The notes under the pieces are model-generated. The model was not told the origin of the DNA, made no database searches, and saw only the letters and a list, made by a program, of their open reading frames with translations. Positions 30,296-41,313 of a stretch of DNA of 64,000 nt are shown here, in pieces (within the stretch, counting starts at the first letter, position 1; each line of letters begins with the position of its first letter). The stretch lies in NCBI GenBank assembly GCA_963682055.1, contig OY821744.1, positions 22,420,967 to 22,484,966 on the forward strand, written 5' to 3'. Source of the stretch: Primula veris (Eukaryota; Streptophyta; Magnoliopsida; Ericales; Primulaceae). The translations under genes and the position numbers were made by a program.

Positions 30296-32847
30296 TTCCC
30301 TTCTACTTTAAAACGACTCGACCCCGAGTCGTAATCAGAATAAATCGGTTTTCCATCATCAGCCACATACTCGTATAAGTCAGCCACATTAAACGTCTTT
30401 GAAATCTTCATATGAGGAGGAAGGTCGATGACATAAGCGTTATCATTTATCTTTCGTAAAATATGAAAAGGACCATACTTTTTCGGGTCCAACTTCTTCT
30501 TTCCACCACCCCGCTCTCTTCGCAAAAATATCATGACCATATCCCCTACTTTAAACTCCTTGAATCTCCTACGCTTATCCACATTCACCTTATATTTCGC
30601 ATTTGATAATTGTAACCGTTTCTTTACCTCTTCGACAACATCGACGTGTTGTTTAGCCATATGCTCCGCGGCAACACTCTTCTTTTCAATCGTCGGTATT
30701 TTTGCCAAATCTACCGTCAATACAGGAACCTTTCGATACACAATAGAAAAAGGAGACACACCTGTGGAGTTATTTGGCGCACTATTGTAAGCGAACTCGG
30801 CATGTGCTAAGGCCTGGTCCCACTGCTTCTGTTTTTTGACACAAATACACCGTAAAAGATTACCTAGCGACCTATTCACCACCTCCGTTTGTCCATCGGT
30901 CTGAGGGTGAGCCGTTGTACTGAATCGAAGCTCTGTATGAAACTTTTTCCACAAAGTACCCCAAAAATGTGCTAGAAACTTTGTATCCCGGTCAGAAGTA
31001 ACTGATCGTGGAACACCATGCAGTCGAACAATCTCTGAAAAAAATAGTTTAGCCACATGTGAAGCGTCGCTAGTGCTCCGACAAGGAATAAAATGTGACA
31101 TCTTGGAAAATCTGTCAACTACCACAAATATCGAGTCTAAGCCTCGCTGAGTTCGTGGTAGACCCAACATAAAGTCCATAGATAAGTCTTCCCAAGACTG
31201 ATCTGGAATAGGTAAAGGCATATATAAACCTGTATTCTGCCCATGTCCTTTATATGTCTGACAAATAACACATTTTCGCACAAATCTGCTTGTATCTCGT
31301 TTTAGTTGTGGCCAATAATATCGTTCTTCCAGGAGACTAATAGTTTTGTCTCGCCCTAAATGGCCTCCTAGCCCGCCAGCATGTAATTCCCGCATTAATT
31401 TTTCTCGTAGGGATGTTCGAGGGATGCATAATCGCGTACCTTTAAACAAGTACCCGTCCTGAATAAGATATTCCCCTAGTGACTGTCCAGTTAAGTGCTT
31501 CTCCCATGTATCCCTGAAATCCTCATCTTCTTCATACAATTCTTTTAAGAATTCGAATCCAACCACCTCGGTACTTACAGTAACCAGTAATGCCGCACGT
31601 CTACTTAGTGCATCCGCAACTCGATTAGAAACCCCAGAACGGTGTTTGATAACGTAATTAAACTGCCCAAAATATCCAGCCCAACGCACATGCATCTTAT
31701 TTTTCAAATCTCGTTGACTTTTGAAATAAATTAGGGACTGATGGTCAGAATATAACACAAACTCTCTTGGTAGCAAATAATGTTCCCACATCTTTAATGC
31801 CCGAAAGACTGCATAAAGTTCTTGTTCGTAAGTGGACCACTTCTGCTTAACTTCGTTGAACTTTTCACTAAAATACGCCACTGGCCGCCCTTCCTGTGAC
31901 AAAACCCCGCCAATACCAGTACCACAAGCATCACATTCAACCTCAAAAACCCTCTCGAAATTAGGTAGAACTAATATTGGGGTGCAAGTCAACTTTTGCT
32001 TAATTTCCTCAAAGCTATTAGCCGCCGCTTCAGTCCATTCAAAACCCTTTCCCTTTTTTAGACAATCTGTTATAGGCGATGTAATACTACTAAAGTTTCG
32101 AATAAATCTCCTATAAAAGGTTGCTAGACCTTGAAAGCTACGCACTTCAGTAATAGAACGAGGAGTAGGCCATTCCTTAATAGCTTTTATTTTTTGCTCA
32201 TCGACATGAATCCCTTCAGCACTAACCACATAACCCAAGAATAATACTCTATCTGTCATAAATGTGCATTTTTTAAGATTCACAAATAATTCATTCTTTA
32301 ATAGAACTGCCAATACTTCGCGCAAGTGACTTTCATGCTCCTCTCTACTACGACTATAGATCAGAATATCATCAAAATACACGACGACAAACCGCCTCAG
32401 AAAAGGTTTCAATACCTGATTCATTAAGCGCATGAATGTGCTAGGCGCAATAGACAAACCAAAAGGCATCACTAACCATTCGTATAACCCTTCTTTGGTT
32501 TTGAAAGCCGTTTTCCACTCGTCGCCAGGTTTAATACGAATCTGATGATATCCACTCTTTAAGTCAATCTTTGAGAATATTACTGACCCTGAGAGTTGGT
32601 CAAGCATATCATCTAATCTTGGAATAGGAAATCGATATTGAACTGTTATCTTGTTGATAGCCCGACTATCCATGCACAACCTCCATGATCCATCCTTCTT
32701 AGGAACAAGCAACGCGGGAACCGCGCATGGACTCATACTCTCCTGAATATGCCCTAAGTTAAGCAACTCCTCAATCTTCTCCTGTAAAATCTGCCCCTCC
32801 TTTGGATTCATTCGATAGTGCGGCAAATTCGGTAATCGGGATCCCAT
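30235..32847 (-). CDS. Pol (RT, RNase H, integrase) of CRM-like element
   Basis: An 870-residue open frame. The RT starts near residue 1 ([15 protein letters not shown]) with [29 protein letters not shown] and the catalytic YFDD at residues 157-160. RNase H has [30 protein letters not shown] and [10 protein letters not shown]. Integrase has H-x6-H/CVIC zinc ligands (HAGGLGGH ... CVICQTYKG) and the catalytic Asp, Asp, Glu in [17 protein letters not shown] and [10 protein letters not shown]. The C-terminal GPF module ([19 protein letters not shown]) is followed by FNVADLYEY and an acidic tail rich in Glu/Leu repeats that is encoded within the LTR. No canonical chromodomain is seen; CRM elements have a different C-terminal targeting motif. 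The frame is in phase with gag upstream, separated by one UGA. All catalytic residues of RT, RNase H and integrase are kept. Confidence 0.92.
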   Translation of the reverse strand: MGSRLPNLPHYRMNPKEGQILQEKIEELLNLGHIQESMSPCAVPALLVPKKDGSWRLCMDSRAINKITVQYRFPIPRLDDMLDQLSGSVIFSKIDLKSGYHQIRIKPGDEWKTAFKTKEGLYEWLVMPFGLSIAPSTFMRLMNQVLKPFLRRFVVVYFDDILIYSRSREEHESHLREVLAVLLKNELFVNLKKCTFMTDRVLFLGYVVSAEGIHVDEQKIKAIKEWPTPRSITEVRSFQGLATFYRRFIRNFSSITSPITDCLKKGKGFEWTEAAANSFEEIKQKLTCTPILVLPNFERVFEVECDACGTGIGGVLSQEGRPVAYFSEKFNEVKQKWSTYEQELYAVFRALKMWEHYLLPREFVLYSDHQSLIYFKSQRDLKNKMHVRWAGYFGQFNYVIKHRSGVSNRVADALSRRAALLVTVSTEVVGFEFLKELYEEDEDFRDTWEKHLTGQSLGEYLIQDGYLFKGTRLCIPRTSLREKLMRELHAGGLGGHLGRDKTISLLEERYYWPQLKRDTSRFVRKCVICQTYKGHGQNTGLYMPLPIPDQSWEDLSMDFMLGLPRTQRGLDSIFVVVDRFSKMSHFIPCRSTSDASHVAKLFFSEIVRLHGVPRSVTSDRDTKFLAHFWGTLWKKFHTELRFSTTAHPQTDGQTEVVNRSLGNLLRCICVKKQKQWDQALAHAEFAYNSAPNNSTGVSPFSIVYRKVPVLTVDLAKIPTIEKKSVAAEHMAKQHVDVVEEVKKRLQLSNAKYKVNVDKRRRFKEFKVGDMVMIFLRRERGGGKKKLDPKKYGPFHILRKINDNAYVIDLPPHMKISKTFNVADLYEYVADDGKPIYSDYDSGSSRFKVEGNDTDELELELEAKFDKQLMD
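30296..30306 (-). other. Polypurine tract of the CRM-like element
   Basis: The minus strand reads GTAGAAGGGAA immediately before the LTR start TGATACGG. It primes plus-strand DNA synthesis. It lies inside the pol reading frame. Confidence 0.8.
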
Positions 32848-32850
32848 TCG

Positions 32851-34455
32851 TCATACCTCTTTCGGAATTTCAGATTCGTCATACTCAGGTTTATTCACCA
32901 AAGTGAGCAAACCGCCTGAATACTCTACTCCTTCAGTCAGTTCCTTAATTGATTGTGTGATAGCAAGGAAAGCCTTTCCTTCTACTTTAGTGGTCTTTTG
33001 CCCCATTCCAGATGGAACAATCATAATACGTTTTCCTTCCCACTGAAATACATAAGTGTTCTCGCGGCCGCGATGAGTCGCATCTACATCATACTGCCAT
33101 GGCCTCCCCAATAATATATGACAAGCATCCATCTCAACGACATCACATACGACATTTGTCGTATAGTACTTTCCAAGTGATATGGGAACTTTGCAGACCT
33201 TAGTTACTCGTATCGTCGGCCCCTTTTGAATCCACCCAATCTGATATGGATTGGGATGTGGCTCGGTTGATAGCTTCATATGTTCGACAAGCTTTTGGGC
33301 TATAAGATTCTCACAACTGCAACTATCAATGATCAGATTGCAAACAGACTGATTAATTCGACATTGTGTCTGAAATATGCGTCGACGTTGACTCAATTCT
33401 TCGGTTTTGGGAGAACATAAAGTTCGTTGCACCACGTAAACAGGGGTTTCCATATCTCCACCACATACATCATCACAGTCTATTTCATCTTCGATGTACT
33501 CTTCTTCTCTATCCACCTCGTCCGTGTGAAGAACAGGTTGTCTCGCACGACACTGGTGGGATTGGTGTCCAGGCTGTCCACACTTCCAACATGTGCCGCC
33601 TCTAGGCCTTGCATACGGGTTGTTTGTTGGCGGTTTAGTAGTCGCAATAGGCTTAAGATTCGCAGCAGCACCTACTTCCTTACTTTCGACGACAACCTTT
33701 GACCCATCTGTTGCCCTACGAGTATCTTCCCCATACTTTCGAAATGTCGGTCGTTGAGACAAGCGTGCCTCTGCCCTTGACGCCATATCTCTTGCATCTT
33801 CCAGAGAGTAAATTGCTTGGACACCCATCTTATCTTGGACGTCATATTTTAAACCAAGAGTGTACCTAGCAATTTGGTGGTCCTCAGACTCTGCAACATT
33901 ACACCGTGACTGTAGTCGCATAAATTCTTCGGTATAATCAGCAATAGTACGGGTCCCTTGTTTGCAATTCATGAACCGTCGATATAGAGTTTGCGAATAA
34001 TCTCGTGGTAGAAAACGCTCTTGCAGCATCTGTTTCATCATCGCCCATCCTCTAACTTGCGGTAATTGTCGTTTACCACGCTCTTCCCTGACATTCTGCC
34101 ACCATGCTCCAGCACCTCCACGCAATTTATAAGCCACAATTGATACTTTGCGTTCATCTTCAACTTCCATGATTTCAAAGAACCTTTCTACTTCATTAAT
34201 CCAGTTAAGAACTGGCTCAACATCTAGCCCGCCGTTAAAAACAGGAATTTCATCTTTTACCCTATAACTATCGTAATTTCGTTGGTTATTATTATTGGGT
34301 ACAAGCATTCTATTTCCATCCGGTGGTGTTTGAGGTTGACGGCCCCCAGATTGCAAATTGACCAACATCTGTCTAATCTCTTCCAAACTTGTCTCGAGAG
34401 AACCCATACGGGCCTCCATACGAGCCTCCAATTCTTGAATCTGATCGTCAACCAT
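32851..34455 (-). CDS. Gag-protease of CRM-like element
   Basis: The ATG at 34455 is the first after the PBS; a GTG start 15 bases earlier would lie inside the PBS and is less likely. The N-terminal coiled-coil (QIQELEARMEARMGSLE) is followed by the capsid-like gag domain (about residues 75-200, FNGGLDVEPVLNWINEVERF, LRGGAGAWWQNV, FMNCKQGTRTIADYTEEFM) and a CCHC knuckle CWKCGQPGHQSHQC near residue 290. The protease has CNLIIDSCSCENLIAQKL where D-S-G-S is usual: the Gly after the catalytic Asp-Ser is Cys, so proteolysis may be impaired. ILLGRPWQYD marks the protease C-terminal part. The frame ends at UGA (32851-32853) with pol two codons further on in the same frame. Confidence 0.88.
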   Translation of the reverse strand: MVDDQIQELEARMEARMGSLETSLEEIRQMLVNLQSGGRQPQTPPDGNRMLVPNNNNQRNYDSYRVKDEIPVFNGGLDVEPVLNWINEVERFFEIMEVEDERKVSIVAYKLRGGAGAWWQNVREERGKRQLPQVRGWAMMKQMLQERFLPRDYSQTLYRRFMNCKQGTRTIADYTEEFMRLQSRCNVAESEDHQIARYTLGLKYDVQDKMGVQAIYSLEDARDMASRAEARLSQRPTFRKYGEDTRRATDGSKVVVESKEVGAAANLKPIATTKPPTNNPYARPRGGTCWKCGQPGHQSHQCRARQPVLHTDEVDREEEYIEDEIDCDDVCGGDMETPVYVVQRTLCSPKTEELSQRRRIFQTQCRINQSVCNLIIDSCSCENLIAQKLVEHMKLSTEPHPNPYQIGWIQKGPTIRVTKVCKVPISLGKYYTTNVVCDVVEMDACHILLGRPWQYDVDATHRGRENTYVFQWEGKRIMIVPSGMGQKTTKVEGKAFLAITQSIKELTEGVEYSGGLLTLVNKPEYDESEIPKEV

Positions 34456-34456
34456 T

Positions 34457-34469
34457 GGCTCTGATACCA
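34457..34469 (-). other. Primer-binding site of the CRM-like element
   Basis: The minus strand reads TGGTATCAGAGCC, complementary to the 3' end of initiator tRNA-Met, two bases (GG) after the LTR end at 34472. This fixes the inner boundary of the 5' LTR. Confidence 0.92.
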
Positions 34470-34471
34470 CC

Positions 34472-34891
34472 TGATGCAGAACGGAAACGTACTAAAGAAA
34501 TATAAAATATGTTCGTTAATCACGAACGGGATTTGCTCGAGTTATCGCTCGAACGGACGACAAACAAGAGAGTTGCCAACAAGCAAAGACTCTTTAAGGT
34601 TTTATTAATATCAGATGTGAATAATAATAAAGGTCTAATGCATTATTTATAGAGTTCTAGACAGTCCATTCCAAAATAGGAATAAGACTTAAATATAAAA
34701 TCCTAAATCAAAAAGGAAACAAATTCCTAAAAGTAAATTCTAAGATAGAAATGAAATAAACTCTTAAATAAACATACTCCTAAACTGAAAAGAAAACTAA
34801 TATGGAAACGTAATTTGACCCACTAAAATAGTTCTATTAATCCATCAACTGCTTATCGAACTTTGCCTCAAGCTTAAGCTCATCCGTATCA
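34472..34891 (-). repeat. 5' LTR of the CRM-like element
   Basis: It is 420 bp long. The minus strand starts TGATACGGATGAGC and ends TCTGCATCA, giving matching TGAT...ATCA ends. It contains a TATA-like element (CTATAAATAA on the minus strand, 34643-34652). Compared with the other LTR it has one CTCAAG unit fewer and the complete U5 end. Confidence 0.9.
34643..34652 (-). promoter_or_regulatory. TATA box in the CRM-like 5' LTR
   Basis: CTATAAATAA on the minus strand, inside the LTR that would drive gag-pol. The same element occurs in the other LTR at 30041-30050. Confidence 0.55.
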
Positions 34892-34962
34892 GTATCCAGT
34901 GCAAGTGTTTAAAAAAAATAATGTAGGTGTCGTATGGAAAATTTGCGGTCCACGTATAAATT

Positions 34963-35205
34963 CATTAAGAGCTCCGTTGTAAAATTAAGACCTAACCATT
35001 AAACAAGAAGCGATGGGAACGATGGAACCCATGAATGCAGAAGATTTTATTGAAACCCAATCCTAACGATTCATTGGTCGGGATGGCGGAATAAACCGAG
35101 AAAAAATGCATCTATTCTGATCTGAGAAGTAATGAATTACCTTTACAACTGAAATAGATAGTAGAGTAAATATTCGCCCGCGAAAACAGTTATGCTGTTC
35201 TTTGT
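34963..35205. other. Plastid-like DNA fragment (possible NUPT)
   Basis: The stretch with AAGAGCTCCGTTG, GAAGCGATGGGAACGATGGA, CGATTCATTGG, GGGATGGCGGAA and AGTAAATATTCGCCCGCGAA strongly recalls plastid group II intron sequence of land plants. I cannot say from memory which intron (the rpl16, petD and trnK types are candidates). It is more GC-rich than its flanks, and no continuous gene is encoded. It directly adjoins the right 69-bp repeat of the CRM-like element. Confidence 0.45.
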
Positions 35206-37859
35206 AAAGTTGCATGCACCTTCAAATGATCACAAACCTTAGTGTCTGTCATCTCTTTCAAAAACAAATGTTATTTTCTTACCTTGATGATTTATGTAAC
35301 ACCTTCTTTGAAACTTATTTATCAATCTTGATATACATTGATCTAACTGCCAATTATCCAGAGAAAATAAATCTGAAATTTTAAATCGGAGAGATCGGTA
35401 TTCTTTATGAACTCTTTTAATACGAGTTTTTATTCATACTATATGGACTCAAATGCTAATTTTTGAATATTTTAATGAAAAAATATATGTAGAAAATTAC
35501 TTTTGCATCAAAATTTTAATCAAAATTAAAGAGAGGACCGCAACCCACAATTGTCTCTATCTTGTTACTTTTCTCGTATTCCAAACGGTAGTTACAGTCC
35601 TGAAGTCAAATTAACACTTTTACCTTTCACTCGACTTATACTAGTATATATTCGTGTTTTCTATCTTTTTTTTAGCGTTTGTTAGTAAATTTTGTACATC
35701 TTACCAAATTCGATCAACTAAAGTTGCATTACATAATAGTGGTGAAACTTCGACATATATATCCAGGGACGGACCCAGCCACCCCTGGCGGCGATTTTCA
35801 TTTTTATTTTTTTTATTTTTATATGTATAGTTTAAAATTTACTAATATATATGCATTAATAGTCTCACCTAATTAAACAAAATAGTTGTTGGTGTAGTGT
35901 TAAAATTGGCTTTAAACTAGTGGAAAATTAGGAGTTCAAATCAAATTAGTTGTTTTTTTCTAAAAATTTTTGTTTTTATCTTGAAATTATCAAATTTCGT
36001 AAATAACCATTCTATTTTCCCAAACAAAGGTTACTAAAAAAAGTTAAACATATTTATTTTATATTATGTTAAACATAGAATTATTTTTTTATTTTTTATT
36101 AGATTTTATTTATTTTATCCTCTATTCAACATATTTTTTACACCACGGCCTTAAAAAAAAACCATATCCACTGTTTTTTCGTTCACGTTCCCATCAATTT
36201 GTGTTCTACCAATAACGAATGGCATGTTTTCAAGCCCCAGTGTAACTTGTTTCCACCCAGTTACAACACCAAGCGGAAATGACACGAAGAGATGAAGTCC
36301 AAAAGCACATTCAAGACACGAGGACGTAGTTGCTATAAGCTATGTCGACAATAAATTTCGCGAATTCTATCATATTTTTACCCCATCATAACACTGGCGG
36401 GGAAACATAAAAAAAGTCGAGTTTGGAGATGACACGTTTTTGTTATAACACTAGGGGTGTATTACACTTTAAATTAATAGAACTTTTCTTTTGAAGATAT
36501 TTTCAGTGTAATTACGAAATATTCTGTCTTGCAATCAGAATCTACCCTAACAATTTTACACCTCATCGGCTCATCCCCTAGAAATCCGAAACCTATTTAC
36601 CTTTATTCAAATATAAAATAACAAAAAAGAAATTCAGATCATAATATAATAAAAATGTGTCTTTAAACATAATACTATGAAAAACAAACTAAACATATTC
36701 GAGCTTACTAGCCTTATCAAAACGAAACAAATTATAAGAAAAAATGTAAAATAATAATATTAGTTTTGCGCTTTTAAACCAGCACCTTAGCTAAAAGACA
36801 GGTTTAGTTCATACTAAAACCGACCCTTCTTGCATCCTCAAAAAAATGTATTTATATTTGGAACCCTAGAATATATATTAATGACGGGCTCTGATGTCGT
36901 TGCGGCTTATAACGACCATGACAATGTCAGTGTTTTTATGTATTAATGTCTGCAAATCTAAATGCATGTCATTCACAATAACCACTTAACCACAATGCCA
37001 TTAACGAAATAGAAAAGCAAAAAGAGTATCGAATATAGTAGTTTCCAACCAAGAGAAGCAAACAAAGAAGTTACACAAGCCAACAATTAGAATTAATATG
37101 CAAACCACCTCTTCTTATCCCCACTCGGCCAATACATCCAAGGTTTATGATTCCTTGGACTAAAAATCAAATACAATTTACTTTTAAACCACTTTGACCT
37201 AACTAATTTGACCTAATAAATCCAAAAATCAGTGTAAGACTTGCCTTCGAACCAACTACCATAAATAATACCTAACAAATGATATGATGTTACCGACTTG
37301 GTTCATCAGGGTACCATGATACAGACCGTAAAAAGTACTTCGGAATATGCCTAGTTCTTTTTGTTGTTGTAATATTCTCCAGTAAAAGTGTTGAAATATT
37401 ATTAACTTTAAGCCTTAAACCAATACCGTATTTAAGAGTAGTCATATACTTAAAAGATATACATAAAAAAAAAAAATGTTGCTCATATGCTTACTCTAAA
37501 TTAATCGCGTACCACTTTATTACATAAATGGGTATATATGTACTATCTCTCTTTTTTTTTTTTACTTTCAATTGGTTGGAGGAATATTCTTCAAAATTGG
37601 GATTATAGTAAACTTCAAATAATAATTTCTTTTTTTTTTAAGTTAAACATATCATTAAACCATAAAAAACAAAGGGACAAAAGTCGATCTAGATTAGCAC
37701 AGCTTGCTAACTCAAAAAATATGTGAAGAATTATAATTACAATAATTACAAATGAATAGGTAATAATTTTTTTTTATTAATTGTTCACCAGTAAACTGTC
37801 AGACTTGCCACAAGGCTCAATTAATAATTTCTTACTTCCCATTGAACACAAAAGAAAGT
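35206..37859. other. AT-rich intergenic DNA, no gene seen
   Basis: Many homopolymer runs and no domain-bearing ORF. At 35768-35797 the sequence CAGGGACGGACCCAGCCACCCCTGGC has hAT-like end character, but no matching far end was found. Confidence 0.5.
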
Positions 37860-38005
37860 TGACTTTTTTTTTTTATCAATATATAGACAAATACATGTTT
37901 TAGACAAGGTTAGAGATTGGCTTAGTGAATAGAAGGCGCATCAATTGTCCAAAGCTCGTAGGGCTACACTTATCTAGTCCCTATTTCATGTAGCCACATC
38001 TTATA
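37860..38005. repeat. Dispersed duplication, copy 1 (partner at 45660-45830)
   Basis: It shares CATCAATTGTCCA, ACTTATCTAGTCC and TAGCCACATCTTATATTATGCAAA-like segments in the same order with 45715-45800. A second shared stretch (39580-39700 with 45906-45985: TTTTATTTTATTTGTAAA, TGTAAATTTTGG, TTTTATATA) follows in both places, interrupted in copy 1 by the hAT-like element. Confidence 0.7.
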
Positions 38006-38183
38006 TTATGCAAAACTACTATAGGATCCCTACATCACTTAGTAATGAATGGATAAGTGTAATTGTTGTTTTCTTTGAGGTGGCTTGAAGGATAATCAAA
38101 ATATCCACAAACTATTTTGTCCCATTGAAAATTATACTTTTGTTGATTACTTTTAAACCATCCTTACAAAGAACCGTTACAAC

Positions 38184-39233
38184 TAGGGCCGGGAAAAAAT
38201 CCCTAAATCATGACCTGTTCCGCACCCGACCCTATTTTCTCCCAACCCGAACTTGTCCCATCCCGAAAAATTCTGGATTTGTCCCGACCCACCTACTTTC
38301 GGAATAGGGAGCGGGTGTACGCATGAATCCCGACCCAACTACTTTAAAAAAAAAATTGATTTTTCTAATAACATTATGTTGGAACTTTATTTATGAGTTA
38401 AATGAATTAAATATCCGAATAGTTATATTAAATGTCATTTTCTGTAACTTTAGTTTTACTAAAATAACATAAAAACTTACTTTTAAAAATTAAAAACTAT
38501 GCAAATGATAATATACTAAAATTGTTACTTCAATAGATGAAGTTAATAAAAAATAAGTAATATTTACTTTTTACAATATTACTTTGTTTTAGGAATCATG
38601 TATGTTATTTAAGTATCATAATTTATAGATTTTCTGTTTTGAATAAAAAGACTAGTAAAATTAAAAATATACTTAAATTTAAAATCAACTTTGTTAATTT
38701 AAAAAAAATGTTTAAAAGGATAAATGATTATTGATTTAGCATTTAGCATTTTTAAAAGTTATAATTTTAATGTATCTCATTTAATACAATATAGTTATTG
38801 CTTGTGTGAATAAAACTAAATAGTAAAAGAATCTCATAAAAAACCTATTCAATTTTAGTTATTTGATCATTTTACTATATTATTTGTTAGTTTTACATTC
38901 TATTTTTACTAAATAGTAATCTCTTTTTGCATTTATAGTAGTGTTGTTATCAAAAATACGATTATGGTTCTTGTTGGTAACATGCTTAGATATTAGTATT
39001 TCTCAAATAGATTTTTTTTAATAAAAACTAACCTTGTTGGAAAATAAAAAAAAAAACATGTTAAGAGACCCGGGATAAACCTATCCCGACCATACGGGAT
39101 CCCGAAAAATTATATCCCAAAAAAATCGGGTCTCGATTTTTGTCGGGTCGGGTTGGGATTTTTTTCGTTCCAAAAAAATTGTCAAATTGGGACATATATT
39201 GAACTTCATGGGTCGGACCCTAACCCACCTCTA
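38184..39233. mobile_element. Non-autonomous hAT-like element
   Basis: A 1,050-bp element bounded by a perfect 8-bp target duplication GTTACAAC (38176-38183 and 39234-39241). The ends are TAGGGCCGGGAAAAAATCCC and, on the other strand, TAGAGGTGGGTTAGGGTCCG. Sub-terminal regions are rich in CCCGACC/GGTCGGG motifs on both sides, which resemble transposase-binding repeats. The inside is AT-rich with no transposase. The same family is at 51145-52007. Confidence 0.88.
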
Positions 39234-39719
39234 GTTACAACATTTACAAAAGCAACTCCGCCCAAAACTTTCTTATAAACTCAATGTACCTAAAATGCTA
39301 CCCTACCAATGAATTTTTAGTTTAGTAAGTTACAAACTGATTTTAAGCAACTTGCTACATATCGAACACATATCCTGCCAATTTTTTTGAGTTTATTTCG
39401 CTGCAAAAATAATGTGTCTCGTGTCTCTAGAAGTCCTCAACAACCATCCCATGTCTCTTAAAGGAAACCGTTCCCGTCAAAACGGACTTTGAACAATTGT
39501 ATTGTCTTGCTACTGTTTTGCCTGCCCTAACACTTGACTAAATTTCAATGAATTATTTTTTGTTTACTTTTTTCAATTAACGTTTTATTTTATTTGTAAA
39601 GTATTTATTAAAAAAATTGTAAATTTTGGCCTTTTATATAGTTTTTGTTATTTAATTGTTTCTTTAGTATTTTATTGGTTAGTATTTTCAAATGGTACAA
39701 CAGAATGTATTAAGAGACT
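39234..39719. other. Intergenic, no gene seen
   Basis: The region between the hAT-like element and the promoter-like region. It contains the second part of the duplication shared with 45906-45985. Confidence 0.5.
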
Positions 39720-39953
39720 TCCTATTTTGGTGTAACTAAATTCTCAAAACCCTAGACAGACCGTATATAAATTATCGCTTCAAATATAAACCAATTTTCT
39801 ATGCCGCCAAGCTGAGCCCTAGCTACTCTCTCTCTCTATATATATATGTATATATAATTCGTAGACTCTCTCTCTATATATATACATTCTCTCTCTCCAA
39901 AAGCACATCACCCTAATATATTACTAGGGTTTCACTTGCCTGCTTATCTACAG
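39720..39953 (+). promoter_or_regulatory. Promoter and 5' leader exon of a plant gene
   Basis: A telobox-like AAACCCTAG (39747-39755), a TATA box TATATAAAT (39764-39772) and CT/AT microsatellite tracts (39826-39897), as in many plant 5' untranslated regions, end in a splice-donor-like CTACAG|GTTAC at 39953. The likely transcript continues to the homeodomain fragment at 41314-42945. Confidence 0.5.
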
Positions 39954-41313
39954 GTTACACTTCAATATCACATCTCTTAGAATTCCAGTTATATAATCTT
40001 TCTTTTCATTTTGTTATAATTTTTTTATCTTTGTTTTATTTTTCACTTTTCTGCATGACACAAAATATAGGATCGTTTTTAGTGCCGCTATTGCTTTGTT
40101 AACCTTAGGTTTAGAATTTTTAAAATTACAGGGTATTAAGTTAAGGGGTTGTTTAATAACTACCTTAGTTTTCTTTTACGATGTATTAATCACGTACTTA
40201 TATAGACATTTTTATGGGAGTTTACGATAACATGCAATTTCCAACTCTATTGCAGTTGGGATTACTTTTTTTTTTTATGTCGCATTTCTTTTTTAATTTC
40301 CAGTTTAGCTTCAGAATCGAAGTGCTTAATTAGTTGTTACAACTAATGATATTTGCACTGATCTGTTGAGTTTTTAATAACTTTTTTTCTAAAACAACAT
40401 AGCAGAAGGCCGAGTAATTAATCTTAAAATTATGAGCAGATCTAGCCTTTACGAGACTGGATAGATATTGTTATATGCATCGCTGATCTTGCTGGATGAA
40501 TTTATAAACGAGGATGTAATCGTCTTGTTTTCCTAGTTTGTTGGGTTGTTGAATTCTATAAGTTACATGCAAATTAGCTATACGATTATTTCGTCTTTGG
40601 TATTTTACTTCTTTAATATCACGTAATGCGGAAAAATAAGACTAATCAGATACTTGGAGTATTAGAATTATTATGTGGTTGCATAAGTTAAATACGATAT
40701 CCTGATTCTAACTTCATGCTCGGAGAGCTTCACAACTAGAAAACTCCCTGTGAACCACGTATCGAGGTCTAATGAGAAAACTTTATCAATTGGTTATTTA
40801 TGCATACATTTTTCTTACTATTTTTCTTACTATTTTTTTTACTATAGTTTAATTAGTTGTAAATCCCATAGTTTACTTAGTTGGAATTCTTATTGATAGG
40901 TTCTTTTATTATTGAAAATCTATCTTTGATTCCGTTTAAAACGCTATTTAATATTTGTGTTACATTATATGCTATTTACTTGACTTGGCCTACCATTTTC
41001 CGCATCATTGACCTTGTTGATTGAATTTACGATATTCTTTTGACCTCAATTTACTTCTTTTATGTAGCAGTATTTTTTCTTGCATGATGTCACTGCTTCT
41101 CGTTATGTCACTCGCACTCCAAAAAAAATAAAAAATTATGTCACTCTTGTCTAAGTTCCGTTTGTTTATGTATGTAACTTTTGTGGTAGCAAGTTGTTAC
41201 ACTTATGCCCATATAGAACAATTTGGCACATGTGTGCTAGTTTGAAAAAGAGTACGTTTTGTGGTAAATTTAAGTTTCTTTGCATGACCCTGGATACCAT
41301 ATGTGTATTACAG

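Larger units (their letters stand above)
29908..34891 (-). mobile_element. Ty3/gypsy chromovirus, probable CRM clade, nearly full length
   Basis: The order on the minus strand is LTR, Met-tRNA PBS, gag, protease, RT, RNase H, integrase, polypurine tract, LTR. The two LTRs differ at only about ten positions plus a 6-bp unit over 380 bp, so the insertion is fairly recent. pol runs through the polypurine tract and ends inside the 3' LTR, a known trait of centromeric (CRM) chromoviruses. The integrase C-terminus also has the CRM-like GPF...[11 protein letters not shown]...[10 protein letters not shown] motif. The copy is broken by an in-frame stop and by loss of a segment between protease and RT. 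Confidence 0.88.
29834..34960 (-). repeat. 69-bp direct repeats flanking the CRM-like element
   Basis: The 69 bases at 29834-29902 (starting GTATCCAGTGCAAGTG and ending CCACGTATAAA) are repeated identically at 34892-34960, outside the LTRs on both sides. Gypsy-type integrase makes 5-bp duplications. GTATC, the first five bases of both copies, could be the original target duplication. Confidence 0.9.

Noticed and set aside
34456..34470. GTG start of CRM-like gag at 34470
   Set aside because: It would place the first codons in the primer-binding site; the ATG at 34455 is the natural start.
29834..34960. The 69-bp flanks as part of the LTRs
   Set aside because: They lie outside on both sides in the order flank-LTR...LTR-flank, and the PBS and polypurine tract fix the LTR boundaries without them.
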